Made by a program: the position numbers and the translations under genes. From contig CP142451.1 in the NCBI GenBank assembly GCA_038049695.1, positions 33,774,001-33,838,000 on the forward strand: a stretch of DNA of 64,000 nucleotides, written 5' to 3'. The DNA is from Cinnamomum chago (Eukaryota > Streptophyta > Magnoliopsida > Laurales > Lauraceae). Of the stretch, positions 10,037-22,700 are shown piece by piece. The notes under the pieces are model-generated. The model made no database searches. It saw nothing but the letters and a program-made list of their open reading frames with translations, and had not been told where the DNA came from. Each line of letters opens with the position of its first letter. Within the stretch, counting starts at the first letter, position 1.

Positions 10037-12592
10037 AGTGACATCTATAATATCATTCATGCAAGCTTATTTGTGTTGATCTTCCAACTGTTCTTCTCCA
10101 GCTAAGCTCCATTCCCTCTATTGGTAAGCTACTCACTCCCAAGCACTCCCTTACGCTTAGATTCAACTAGAGGAAGCTATATTCATTGCATGCAAGCTCA
10201 CCCAACCCCATTCCATCTATCTCGATGTGTAGGATCCCTTTGGAAAGCTCGAAATTGGGGGGATTTGATTTTGAGCTTTGTTTGACTGTATAGAGCTTGG
10301 ATTTCGTGGGTTGTCAGTCAAGCACAATTAGAAGGCAAGTGAACATCTATAATATCATTCATACAAGCTTATTTGTGTTGGTTTTCTATGATAATCATGT
10401 TTAGAATACCCATTGCAAGTTCAATGTATGTTTTAGGTTCATTTTGTAGAATAGAATTAGGATTTCTAAATGCCTAGGTAATGGTGGTTTTGAATGAACT
10501 TGGACGATCTATTTTTGTGCAAGTAACAAGTACGTGAGGCTTGATTGTAATGGGGAAACAATCCCACCTGGAAAACACCATTTCAAGTTCGAGCTTCAGA
10601 AATTCTAAAGCCCACAGAGCTCCTCACGGCTAACCGTGGAGCTCATTTGAGTCCCACAGTTACAAATCCAAAACTATGCTTTTTCGGTGTTTTGAATTGT
10701 GGTTAGCCCATGGCTAACTATGGAGCCCTCCACGGCTAACCGTGGGTTCACCATAGAGCTCATTTATGTCTCACGGATATAAAAGACAGTTGGTGGTTAA
10801 CCCATGGCTAACCATGGACTCCTCTATGGCTAACCGTGAGGTAACCATGAGGTCACCATAGAACCCAAGATTTTTAAGGACTTTCAGACCTAGAATTAGA
10901 ACCCACAGACCCTAAACAAGGCCTAATTGTTTACGAGACCTATGTGGAAAATGTTTGAGCTGACATACACCCACATGGATGCCCGGAATTCGGTAATCAA
11001 TTGTACTAAGACAAAAGTGTTGACTTAAGGCGTTTCGATGTCCATAAACTCAAGTAACGCCAGCGTTAAGGTAGCCTGGAGACATCAGAGGCCTTAGCAC
11101 TACTAATGGTTGGATAATGATGCCAACGAGCAATCCGAACCATAGGTTGGAATGTAATTTACTTATGACTCAACACTCATCTGCCTACGCATGCATTTGT
11201 ATACGTTTCGGATTATTCGGATGGCCTGATCATGCATCTTATATTGTTCCTGTTTCACTTTATGATTCCCGATTATGCATCATGTCCAGAGCCTCGTTTC
11301 CTTAAGTTTGCCCTGATTATATTAATTAATTAAGAATTGGAATTACTCTTTACGCTTAAGATCTGTTTACGTTCTGCTGAAGTATTTCAAATGTTTACGT
11401 TTCATGATTACATTACCTGATCCAATCATGTCACTCTTTGAGTTGGCACCACTCAGCTTCAATCATATCACAGTCAGACCTGGCTAAGTGTGGATTTAGA
11501 TTTATCCGTTACGCTAGCTGCAATCTAGTTGCTGTTATGGGGGCGTATCTGTGCTCCGGTGCCATATTGTAGATCTGTGGCTTTATGGTACCATCTTTAC
11601 CAGACTATCTGGTATGTTCATGCTCTCACCTTCGGTCACGCATAGCAACCGATGTGAGAGAATATAGCACATAGAATGCCATTTTGCTAGGACACACTGT
11701 TAGATCCTGTCACACAAGATTCATTATGTTATATGCTTATTCATGCATGATTATGCCTAGTTTATCCTTTATTGACATCATATGATCATTTATCATTATA
11801 TTCATTTGATGCACAATGTATAAGCTTATTATATCTGTTTAACTTGCTAGATTGTCCAGTCTAACGGAGCTATGCTTGGCATTACAGGTGACAATGCCTA
11901 GGCCCTTGAGCCGGGTGTAGACTGAGGAGGTCGAGGAGACACCTCAGGGGGTAGTTAAGTAGACTCCTAACGATGTCCTCTAGACATCATCTATGCCACA
12001 CGAGTGTTCGCATATGGATTATTGTTCTGTTGTGGACCTTTATGCCTGGCCTAGGTAGACATTGAAAATGTTGAAAATTATTTCTATGTTTTGTAAAACT
12101 CAACTATTGTTTTTGCTACTTTCTTATTCTAACTATAACTTAAACTTAATTATGATCTATGGACATGTTTTATGTTCTATGCTCTTTTCTTTAAATATGC
12201 CATGGATGTTATAGATACCTTGACTATTATTGTTAAGTTAAGTAGTATGATTTACACAAGCTTCCGCGAAAAAGGTCATCCTTGCTGGGACGGTTTATCT
12301 ATGATGCCTCACGCATGAAATCCTGTGGGAACTCGCGCTTGGGGAATAAACGCACGCTAGAGTCACATGACTTGAATCCCCGTGCGGGTGACGCCTCGGT
12401 GCCCATGCATGATTATGGGGGCCCAGGCCAGGGGCGTTAACGCATTTACTCAAAAACAATCACACAAGGACTCATTTCATGTTCGTATGTATAGTATCTG
12501 TTGCAGCAAGTCCTATCTGAAAATCATGCTAGTTAGAAGTATGGTTACAGCTGTAAATCACAAATGTTTTAGATATTTGAGAAGCAAGGGTG
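10037..12592. other. LTR-retrotransposon-like debris, no coding capacity
   Basis: No gene is supported. A direct repeat of about 45 bp (ATCTATAATATCATTCAT...) occurs at about 10032..10076 and 10332..10377, the first copy abutting the truncated LINE A. From 10600 to 10860 the word GGCTAACCGTGG and its variants recur. The end near 12430..12441 (GGCCAGGGGCGTTAAC) resembles the tail of a gypsy LTR on the plus strand. I cannot fix a start, so this is probably an LTR truncated at its left end. Confidence 0.35.
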
Positions 12593-12597
12593 ATTAC

Positions 12598-12922
12598 TGT
12601 AGAAGATACTTGAACCAAGCCAGAGATATCACAGAGCATATGTAGAAGATACTTGAACCAAGCCAGAGATATCACAGAGCATACACGAGAGAGAGAGAAG
12701 TTGTAATTGTTTTTCTGTATTGAATCAATGGACGAATGATACATATATATACACAAAAGCCTAGATTAGAGGATCTCATTAGAGATCTGATTACACAATT
12801 ACAGCCTTAACTAAGGCAACTAATATCTATCTAATCTGTTTACAACTCATACAAGGCTGACCCAATACATGGGTCAAACTGACCCATTAGGTTGAGCTGA
12901 CCTGTGGGTCTATTACTTTACA
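12598..12922 (-). repeat. copia 3' LTR
   Basis: This is the 3' LTR of the minus-strand element and contains the same 43-bp tandem pair (12598..12640 and 12641..12683). The pol reading frame would run into this LTR, with the next in-frame stop at 12889..12887. Confidence 0.93.
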
Positions 12923-12937
12923 CCCCCTCTCAAGCTT
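12923..12937 (-). other. Polypurine tract of the copia element
   Basis: AGCTTGAGAGGGGG precedes the TG of the 3' LTR on the minus strand, as expected for the plus-strand primer. Confidence 0.8.
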
Positions 12938-13114
12938 TGGATGGGAGAATGTGACCATCGAGAGCTTGGAAACTAGCTCCAAAAAACGAGATGCTGAGTG
13001 ACTTTTGGTGAAAAAATCTGCTATTTGAGCCGCTGAGGAAAGCTGGAAGAGCTTTATAGTATCACTCCGAACATGTTGACGAATGAAATGACAGTCAACT
13101 TCAAGATGTTTGGA

Positions 13115-16100
13115 TCATTCATGGAAGACATCATTTGTGGCAAGTTTCCGTGCACTTTCACTGTCCGTATAGAGAGGGGTAGATTTAGGAACTAGAACTC
13201 CTAAATCTCTAAGTAACCAGCGAAGCCAAATGATTTCAGCAGTAGTGTGAGATATAGCACGATATTCAGCTTCAGTGGATGACCGTGATACAACTTCTTG
13301 TTTCTTGCTCTTCCAAGAGATGAGAGAGGAGCCAAGAAAAATGGAGAAGCCTGTTGTAGAGCGACGGTCATTGACATCGCCTGCCCAATCGGAATCAGAA
13401 TAGCAACGCAGAGTCAGATTCGGACTGGAGGAAAAAAGGAGGGCGCGGTTGGTACTTCCTTGTAAGTATCTCAATATGCGCAGTACAGCAGCCCAATGAA
13501 GATGAGTGGGTTGCGCAACAAATTGGCTTACCACATGTACCGCATAGGCAATATCTGGTCTGGTAATGGTAAGATAAACCAAGCAACCGACCACCTCACG
13601 ATAGCGAGTCGGATCAGAAAGAAGATCTCCATCAGTAGTTCGAAGCTTCAAATTATGTTCAATAGGAGTAGAGACAGGCTTAAGATCTGTGAGGCCAGCT
13701 CTTTGGAGAACTTCATTGCAGTATTTTGTTTGTGACAAAAGATATCCTTCGGGAGAGTAGGCAACCTCAATGCCCAGAAAGTAACGCAGATGGCCCAAAT
13801 CTTTCATCTCAAACTGTCGATGAAGAAAATTCTTCAAGGATAAAATACCAGTAGCATCATTGCCAGTGATAATCATATCATCGACATAGAGTAACAAGAA
13901 AACACAGCCAGATCGTGAGTAGTGAGTGAAGAGAGCGGAATCATGAGTACTCTGAGAAAACCCAATGCTGATAATGCTGGTGCTAAACCGTTCAAACCAA
14001 GCACGAGGGGCTTGTTTGAGTCCATATAAAGCACGTTTGAGTCGACACACAGAATGAGGAGGTCTCACGACGCCTGGAGGAGGATGCATATATATTTCTT
14101 CCTGAAGAAATCCATTCAAAAATGCATTCCTGACATCAAGCTGATAGAGTGGCCAATGCCTAGCAGCGGCAACAGAAATAAAAGTACGGACAGTTGTCAT
14201 CTTAGCAACTGGAGCAAAAGTCTCCTCATAATCGACCCCATATTCTTGTGTGTAGCCCTTTGCAACCAAGCGAGCTTTGTATCGATCAACAGATCCATCA
14301 GTTTTGGTCTTGATCTTAAATATCCATTTGCAGCCGATGGCCCGTTTCCCAGGGGGAAGAGGAACAAGATCCCATGTGTGAGTTTTCTGCAAAGCTGCAA
14401 GTTCATCTGCGATGGCAGACCTCCAGTGCGGATGAGCAATGGCCTCCTTATAGGATTGTGGTTCTGCCAAGGTATGAATTGCTGCAAGGAAGGACTTGTA
14501 TGATGGAGAAAAATGATCAGTACAAACAAAGCCAAATCTAGAGGGAGGGATTCTGGTGCGTACTGGATACCTTCGAGTTGGAGGAGGATCCTGCACATCT
14601 GAAGCAGAGGAGATAGGCCCATGATCAGGAGGAGGAGGTGGGGCTGCAGATTCCGAAGGAGCAGACGGAGGTTTGGGCCGACGATGATATACCTGCAGGG
14701 GTGGAGTAGAAGGGGTATCGGAAGGAAACAGGTCTGGAAAGGGATCAAGAGGATAGACTGTAGGTTGCGCAGGAGTAGAGGATTGGGTAGGTAATGAATA
14801 GAAAGGTATGTGTTCCAAGAAGGTGACATTACGAGAGACCCGTAATCTATTGGTTTTAGGATCATAGCATCGATAGCCTTTCTGTTCGATGCCATACCCT
14901 AAAAAGACACAGACAGTGGATTTTGGGGAAAGTTTGGTTCTCTCGTTATCATGTAACAGAACAAAACAGGTGCAACCAAAAACTTTGAGATAGGACAAGT
15001 CAGGTTTACAGGAGAACAATTTTTCATAGGGAGAGGTGCCAGATAAGACAGAGGATGGTGTTCTGTTAATCAGATAGATTGCAGTCAGGGCTGCTTCCCC
15101 CCAAAATTGCAAAGGAACATGTGAGGAGTAAATCAAGGATCTAGCAGTTTCAAGGATATGTCTGTGTTTCCGTTCTGCTACACCATTTTGCTGTGGTGTG
15201 GCAAGACATGATAATTGAGCTAGAGTTCCTTGACTGGTCAGGTAAGAACGGAATTTGTGGGACATGTATTCTCCCCCGGAGTCAGACCTGAATATTTTAA
15301 TCCTCGTTTTAAATTGAGTGGAAACCATGGTGGAGAAAGCAGTGTAGATGTTGTATAACTCAGAACGATTTTTCATTAAATACAACCAAGTATATCTAGT
15401 GAAATCATCAATGAACAGCACATAATAAATGGAACCACCTTTTGTTGGCTGAGAGGCAGGTCCCCAGACATCAGAATGTACCAAAGCAAAAGGAGCATTA
15501 GTAAAAGAAGTGCTTTTATTGTAAGGTAAAGCATGTTGTTTACCAAATTGGCAACCAAAACAGGTAGAAATGTCTGATACAGAAATATTTCCAAATACAC
15601 CACTAGTAAATAAAAGCTTCATTTTATTTAAAGATAAATGTCCTAAACGAGAGTGCCAAAGGGCAAAGGGTGAATGAGATGAAACGAGTGCGGCAGGTGA
15701 AATGCTGGAAGATGGAAGATGCAGTGAGTGGAGATAGTAGAGTCCTCCTGACCTAAGGCCGGTCCCAATCTGCCTCCCGGTGCGCGGATCCTGCACAGAA
15801 CAGCCAGTAGAAGAAAATGAGACAAGAAATCCAGATGAAGTCAATTGACTAACAGAGATTAAGTTGATAGATAGGTGAGGAACACACAAAACATTAGTGA
15901 GAGAGATCAACTTATTTGAAACAGAGCCAATAAGAGAGACTGGTAGAGGAGTGGCATCAGCTGTATGGATGGTGAGAGAGCTAGCAGGAGTATGACAATT
16001 ATGAAGTATGGAAACATCATTTGTCATATGATAGGATGCACCAGAGTCAAAGATCCATGTAGAATCAAGAGTACCTGACGGACCAGAAATGGTCATGGCA

Positions 16101-16465
16101 GAACCAGAGGCTGAGGGTGTAGGGACCATCTGAGAGGCAGAACCAGTGGAGGAAGCCAGAAACAACTGTTGCATGCGCTCATCAACCATAGCTTGAATCT
16201 GAGATGTAAGATCCAGTTGCGGAGGCAGAAAACTATCATCTTCAGCAACTTTGGCTGCATATGGTCGCTGTTGATAATATTGCATGGGACCACGATTGGG
16301 CTGCTGACCAGAGGGTCTGTTCTTATCTGTTGGCCTTGGGGGTCTGGTAGGACAATCCCGTTTCCAGTGCCCTTTCTTCTTACAATAATTGCAAAACAGA
16401 ATTGAAATCCAACCACAGGAACAAAACAGATCTTGAATAAATGTAAGTAAATGAGTCCAGGGCAC
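13115..16465 (-). pseudogene. copia pol polyprotein (NC zinc knuckle-PR-IN-RT-RH) with premature stop
   Basis: There are 1116 codons. The CCHC knuckle is at residues 25-38; the protease active site DSGAS at 140-144; the integrase zinc-binding residues at H271/H276 and C302/C305; the integrase catalytic triad at D332, D395 and E431 (35-residue final spacing); the reverse transcriptase YVDD near 860; RNase H with SDSDWAG near 1025 and STEAEY. It stops at a TGA (13114..13112) within the conserved last part of RNase H, and the same frame stays open beyond it to 12887. The capsid part of gag, which should precede the knuckle, is absent: only about 540 bp lie between the primer site and this frame. 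Otherwise the frame is intact, so inactivation is recent or the element moved with helper proteins. Confidence 0.93.
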
Positions 16466-16991
16466 TTGAAATAGATCACAGATGAGTGCTATGGGTCCCG
16501 CTGAATGAGCAGATGAAGAAATACAGTCACAGGAAGCAACCAGATCAAAACCAGTCCAAAAGACCCAAAAAAATGGCCCAGGCGTCCTTGATTTGGGGCA
16601 CAGATTTGCTCTGTGGGCCCCACTGGATGATCAAGAGGAAGATCAGATCACACAGTGATCTCTGTATCAAAAATCCGAAGCACCTCCAAGTGGAATTTTG
16701 ATAAAAGCTTGAGAGACCAAAAAATTGGACGGTCGTGATTAAAACTATGTGCACAAACGGGAGAAGTACAAAGCAGAGAGAATGGCCTACCTCAGATGAT
16801 CAAGAAATCTGGAAAAAATGTGTATAATTCCCAGGAATTATGGTCGACCAGGATGGGAGGATTTCTCTGGGCAGTGGGTGATCAATAGGTGGGCCACCTT
16901 TGATCACAGCCGATACAGTGCTTTTACAAGCAATCAGAACCGTCACAGGTCTTCTCCTATGCTGGAATGGATAGACGATCAGTGCTCTAGG

Positions 16992-17003
16992 GCTCTGATA
17001 CCA
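16992..17003 (-). other. Primer-binding site (initiator Met-tRNA) of the copia element
   Basis: TGGTATCAGAGC directly follows the 5' LTR on the minus strand. It is the usual copia primer site, complementary to the 3' end of initiator methionine tRNA. Confidence 0.9.
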
Positions 17004-17328
17004 TGTAGAAGATACTTGAACCAAGCCAGAGATATCACAGAGCATATGTAGAAGATACTTGAACCAAGCCAGAGATATCACAGAGCATACACGAGAGAGA
17101 GAGAAGTTGTAATTGTTTTTCTGTATTGAATCAATGGACGAATGATACATATATATACACAAAAGCCTAGATTAGAGGATCTCATTAGAGATCTGATTAC
17201 ACAATTACAGCCTTAACTAAGGCAACTAATATCTATCTAATCTGTTTACAACTCATACAAGGCTGACCCAATACATGGGTCAAACTGACCCATTAGGTTG
17301 AGCTGACCTGTGGGTCTATTACTTTACA
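17004..17328 (-). repeat. copia 5' LTR
   Basis: This is the 5' LTR in the element's own direction; it starts TGTAAAGTAATAG and ends in a 43-bp unit present twice in tandem (17004..17046 and 17047..17089). It appears identical to the other LTR, which implies very recent insertion. Confidence 0.93.
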
Positions 17329-17455
17329 ATTACATGTTCTGTTGTGAACTAGGTATTTCAGGTGCATTTGGACACACCCTGAATTCCAAATATACCAAAT
17401 GTTTTTAAAACCATTATCCATCAGCAACATAAATCTAGCACCATTGCCCACGTAC

Positions 17456-17517
17456 CTGAACAAGGCATGTGTTTGATCACTGTCTAAGATGGCTGGATGG
17501 TCACATAATGCAAGAAC
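17456..17517 (-). CDS. ALAAT: AlaAT exon 5
   Basis: This exon has 62 nt: twenty codons plus two bases, ending TTCAG before the donor GTACGTGGGC. It reads [12 protein letters not shown] followed by SDQTHALF, continuing exon 4 as in AlaAT ([12 protein letters not shown]). The acceptor is TTTTTTTAAACAG. The exon lies 128 bp from the copia insertion in intron 5. The next expected segment (SADSI... onward) is not seen to the left. Confidence 0.9.
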
Positions 17518-19742
17518 CTGTTTAAAAAAAATAGGGAAAAGATTCAAGATAACTCAAGGCTGCTACTTGCACAAGTTTATCTTTCTATTTAAGAGTTATG
17601 ACATGCGAACCTCCCGGAAAAAGGTAATTGGCTGCTGACCAAGGGACTGAGGATTTCCAATATTGCAATAAAGAATCTGTGTTTAAAAGAACAAAGAGAG
17701 AGAGAGCTTAGGATAAATATGAAAAGAGCATCTCAAAAGAAAACAGTACACACGCATTCACCAGCATTCACCATGGTTCATGCATGTATAAATAGAGGGG
17801 CCAGGGCATATATACCGCATGCATAGGGAAAAATCACATCGCTCACTAGATCACTATCAAATGAAGAAGCGAGCAGAGCACGAATACACACACAGAGGCA
17901 CATAAACACATTTTTGTGGTTCATCAGGCTAAGTGACAAGAGTCACAGGTGAAATTTGCACAATCTACATTATGCAGGAATATCGCTGAGTCATCAAGTC
18001 ACTAAACATTATATAGGCTAACCCTACAGGGACATAGGCAATTTTCACTCACCAAAAAATTCTCTTTCTTTGCCTCCCTTTCAGGAGAGCTGCCTACAAG
18101 CCAGTATACAAGGGAGCTCATGCCAATGGCCCAGACTGCCAATCTGATGGATTGAAAGTAACTGTGAAAAGTGCCTTAAGTCCAGACTTGGGATTTCTCT
18201 GATCCACTAATATTGAATTTTAAGCGTCCCACAGTTGCTGGACTCTGACTCTTGCTGGATTTTAATTAAAAGCAAGAACTTGGAAGAGGAGAAGTTTCCA
18301 GGTTTGACCCAAATTGGTCTGAGTCAAGCAGAACCAACCTGAAACTAGTGCAGACTGATCCAGCATTCATTAACAAGCTTTAAAAAACTCGGCCAAGTCC
18401 AAGTCAACTTGGCCAGCAATTAGAAATTGTACCTTATCTAACAGAGAAGCCACAAAAGAGAAGGTGCCTTCAAAACAACAAGAGTTTCTTTCCTTCCACG
18501 GAACCTAGATGCTAGCAGAAAAAGAAAACCTACAAAACACTCTCCCCTTGTTGATCCCACAGCCATACTCCAAGCCTTAAATAGAGGGTGTATCCTATTG
18601 GGCAGGGCCTAGCTGCAGTCAAACCACACCAACACAGAAGTCCAAAGACGATCAGCTACCTCACATCCAAGCAGTAAATGATCAAATGATTCCGCATTGG
18701 GCAGGAACATAGGGCAACCATTGACCATGGTCTTCTTACAGTGCTGTAAGTTGTCCATGGTCAGAATCTTGCCCTTAAGAGATAGCCAGCCAAAATCACT
18801 ATGCTAGAAGGAATCTTGAGGAACCAAAGGGGAGCCAAAAGAAAGAAGCAACTAAACCTCCCATCCAAAGTCTTCATCCAATTCTATCCAAAAATCCCAA
18901 TGGTTGTGTAAACTTCATTTAATACGTGAGCATCTCAACGAAATGATTTTTTTTTCAGACTCTGTCATATTTCTTCTATAGATTAGGTCCCCAACCACCT
19001 GATTTCCAGCCCTAGACATATAGCAGCTCAATTAAGCAAAGTGTTCTTTTGGCCCACAACACAGGAAACTTAGCAAGAGGAAAGTCAGTCAACTAAGTAT
19101 CCAAACCAAAAGGGATACTATATCTTAATATGACTTGGTAGCTGATGCTGCTCATGGATTTTTCCTTGGTAGTCAGGCATCCTCTTTAAATAGCCAAGTT
19201 TCATGTATTTGCGGGCAAAATTACCCACCCATTCCTCAGCACACCATACTTAGTTGCAATGATCTGCTTCCAAAGACCCTTTGACGCATCACCAACTCTC
19301 CAAAGCCATTTTCCCACCAAAGCCTGGTTCATGAGCTCCATTTAGATTATAAAACTGAGGACCAATCCACAAGACAATATTTCTTTCCCTCTTCCCAACT
19401 TGCCATAAGAGGTTCTGTTGGAGCTTTTCAATGCAAATTCACCACGGATGCAGGACATTTGAAGAAAAACATGAAGTAGATAGAGAGGTTTGAGGGAGTT
19501 GACTTTATTGAAGTTATTCTGCAAGCCAAAAATAAATACTTGGCCTTCCAAGAAGCCAGTCAATTCAAGCAATTTGTCTAGGTGGGAATAACCATAGTGG
19601 AATGGCTAATATCAATAACTGTTTACTTTTTTGTTAGTATTTCTCATTTTAGGTTATGGATTAAAGAAACCCGTTAAGAACCTTTGAGGAGATTTTAAAG
19701 ATAAATAAGAAATAGGCATGCGACTAGAACATTCACCCGTTG

Positions 19743-19786
<44 letters not shown>

Positions 19787-22700
19787 GGGGAGATGCTCCT
19801 ATGAGAGATATCTCTCACCTTATATGAGAGATAAGAGTGGGGGCCCTCACATTTAAGTTGTTAGCATTGGATATAGATGTGAGGGCCCCCACCCTATCTC
19901 TCATATAAGGTGAGAGATATCTCTCATAGGAGCATCTCCCTATATATATAACAGTAAAAAATTTATTTCACCACAAGAACAAAAAGAACAAACAACCAAA
20001 TACAAGGAAGAACTAATAGAAATTATACATCAAATAAGATTGAAAATTTAGAAACTCCTCTCCTACAAGACCATCCGCCATTGAATTAGCCTCTCGTAGA
20101 ATATGAAGAAAAGGAGCACCCGTTTTTTTTTTTTTTTATAAATCCAGCACTTCCTCCACCCAATCCGCAATCCTCCAAGGATATATAGACTTCCCTGAGG
20201 CCCATTGAATAGCTGAAAAAAAATCTCCCTCAATAATAGGATAAGATCCTCCGATCTTTTCCAACTCGCGGCAACCAATCAAAAGAGCATACACTTCAGC
20301 TTCATTAGCATCCATGGAGACCACAAGCCCAGAGTAGTTTCAAATAACATCTCCGTTCCAATTACCGATGACACCACCTATACCTCCTTAATTAGTACTC
20401 TTTAGGAAACTGCCATCAAAGTTCAACTTTAAGATTCCAGGAGGACAAATCCACTGAACTCTAGTCACCACTTTTGAACGCCCATGCCCTTCAAAAACAA
20501 AAGCCCAGGATCGATTAAGATCTATCAAAGAGATCCCTCCAAACTCCTTTCTGTTACACACCCACTCCACCAACATTCCAAACAATGGACTGTAGATCTC
20601 CTCAACAGGTTTATTGATACTTCTAAACACTCTTATTTCTTTCCAACCAAATCTTCCAAATTGTAGCATATAAAACTAACTTCAAAAAAAAAATTACCCC
20701 TTACACCTTTTCTACCCAAACGCCATTGCAGAAAGAGGTCTTCCTCTGTCCTTGGCATCACCCAATTCATATCAAAGCATTGAAACACGAAATACCAAAC
20801 TTTACATGCAAACTGACAATGTATAAACAAATGATGCACAGTTTCCTCGTCTTTTAAGCACATCGGACAACCATTAACTATAACATGATTTCTTCTCCTC
20901 AACTTATCAATTGTCAACATTTTATGTTTCTTTGCCACCCAACAAAAATCTAACACTCTAGGGGGAACTGATGGATCCCAAAAAGACTTCCAACTGGTAA
21001 TAAGTCCACTTCTGTCATTCAAAACATTATAGAAAGACTTCACTGAAAATTGCCCTTTAACATCTAGTTTCCAGACTCTTACATCAGATTTGTCAACTGA
21101 CAAGTAGAAGTTATTGAGCAAACCCAACAAGGAAGCAAAATCAGATATTTCACCATCTGTAAAATTTCTTCGGAAAGAAAAATCCCAAACTACATGTCCA
21201 CCTGCAATAGAAAAATTGTCTGCCACATAACCATGTTGTCGAGAATCCAACAAAAAAAGATTTGGGAATTGATTAGATAACACCGATTGCCCACATCATT
21301 CATCCTGCCAGAATTTGACCCGACGACCATCATGGACCCTATACCAAACCTATTGAGCAAACTCCACCTAGACAGTACAGACCGCCACATACCAGAAATC
21401 CTATTAGCTTGCATAGGAACACACCAGCCATCATTACTCACCTTATATTTACAAAAAATAAGGTGCTGCCACATTCCTTGCCATGGTTCTCCCACTCTCC
21501 AAAGTCACTTCCCCAATAAGGCATTATTTTATTTTTCAATAGAATGGATACCCAACCTTCCTTGAGACAGAGGTTTACATACCTGCTCCCATTGGACCAA
21601 ATGGTACTTTTTCTTTACAACAGAATCATTCCAAAGAAAATTCCACTGAAGCCTTTCTATTCGCCTTAAAACATTTTTAGCGCAATGAAAGCAAGAAAGA
21701 TGGTAAACTGGAACACCAGAAAGAGCTCCTTTGATTAGAGTGACATGACCTCCGATGGACAATTATCTACTCTTCCAAGTACTCAATTTTTTATCTATCC
21801 GCTGTACAAATGGATCCCAAAGATGTTTCTTTGGCAATCCCAAAAATAAAGGACACCACAGATACTTAGAAGGAAGACAACCGACTTTACACCCGAAAAA
21901 CCGTGCCAATAAAGCAACATTACTAGCCTCCATACAAACACCAATCAACTCACTTGTCAAAATCAATCTCCAAACCCGACAATAGTTCAAACCATTTCAA
22001 AATACACTTCAGATTTTCCACCTAGTCCAAAAGAGCATCACAAAACATAATTGTATCATCCGCAAACTGTAAATGTGTTACCTCAAAATTGGCATTCTCC
22101 AATGCAAAGCCTTTGATTAAGTTATTGTGCTTAGCTTTCTCCAGTAATGCATGCAAAGCTTCCGCCACTATAACAAAAAGCATAAGTGAAAGAAGATCTC
22201 CTTGTCGAAGACCTCTCTAACTCTTGAAGTATTCTTTTGGTGAACCATTCACGAATAGAATAACAGGCTGAAAAAATACAGCAGTGAATCCACTATCCAC
22301 TTCCTCCATTTTCCTCCAAAACCCTTTCTTGTCATCATATATTGAAGAAAACCCAACTCCACCTTATCATAAGCTTTTTCAAAATCTATCTTGCAAATTA
22401 AACTTGGACGTCTCTGCCGATTTCTGGAGTCTATACACTCATGGGCAACAAGAGCAGTACCAAGAATCTGGCGACCTTCTACAAAAGCACCTTGGAAATC
22501 CGAAATAATCTCAGGAAGAACCAACCCTAATCGATTAGCAAGAACTTTAGCTAAAATCTTATATAAGCTTCTGATGAGACTAATGGGTCTATAGTCTTTA
22601 ATTGAGATAGTTCCCTCCTTTTTAGGGATCAAAGCTATAAAAGTAGCCCCCAATTCTCATGTGATATTTCCAATGGCATGAAATTCATTGCAGGAGACTA

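Larger units (their letters stand above)
12598..17328 (-). mobile_element. Ty1/copia LTR retrotransposon, very recent, gag-deleted
   Basis: A 4731-bp element has two 325-bp LTRs (12598..12922 and 17004..17328) that I could not tell apart base by base. The ends are TG...CA and it is flanked by ATTAC (12593..12597 and 17329..17333). On the minus strand the 5' LTR is followed by a primer-binding site TGGTATCAGAGC for initiator Met-tRNA, and the 3' LTR is preceded by a polypurine tract. The internal region is 4081 bp. The order protease-integrase-RT-RNase H defines copia. It lies in AlaAT intron 5 in the gene's own orientation. The pol frame has one in-frame stop and most of gag is missing. Confidence 0.95.

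Noticed and set aside
1-12592. AlaAT exon 6 and later exons in the left part
   Set aside because: I looked on the minus strand for the segments that follow exon 5 (SADSI..., GAYSHSQG, the PLP-lysine region) and saw none. They should lie left of the window or be lost.
13395-15825. Many shorter open frames on both strands inside the copia element
   Set aside because: They lie in other frames of the long pol reading frame and match no family.
20121-20137. T run as the poly(A) tail of LINE C
   Set aside because: RNase H codons (ANSMADGL) continue on its far side, so the run is an expansion inside the domain and not the 3' end of the element.
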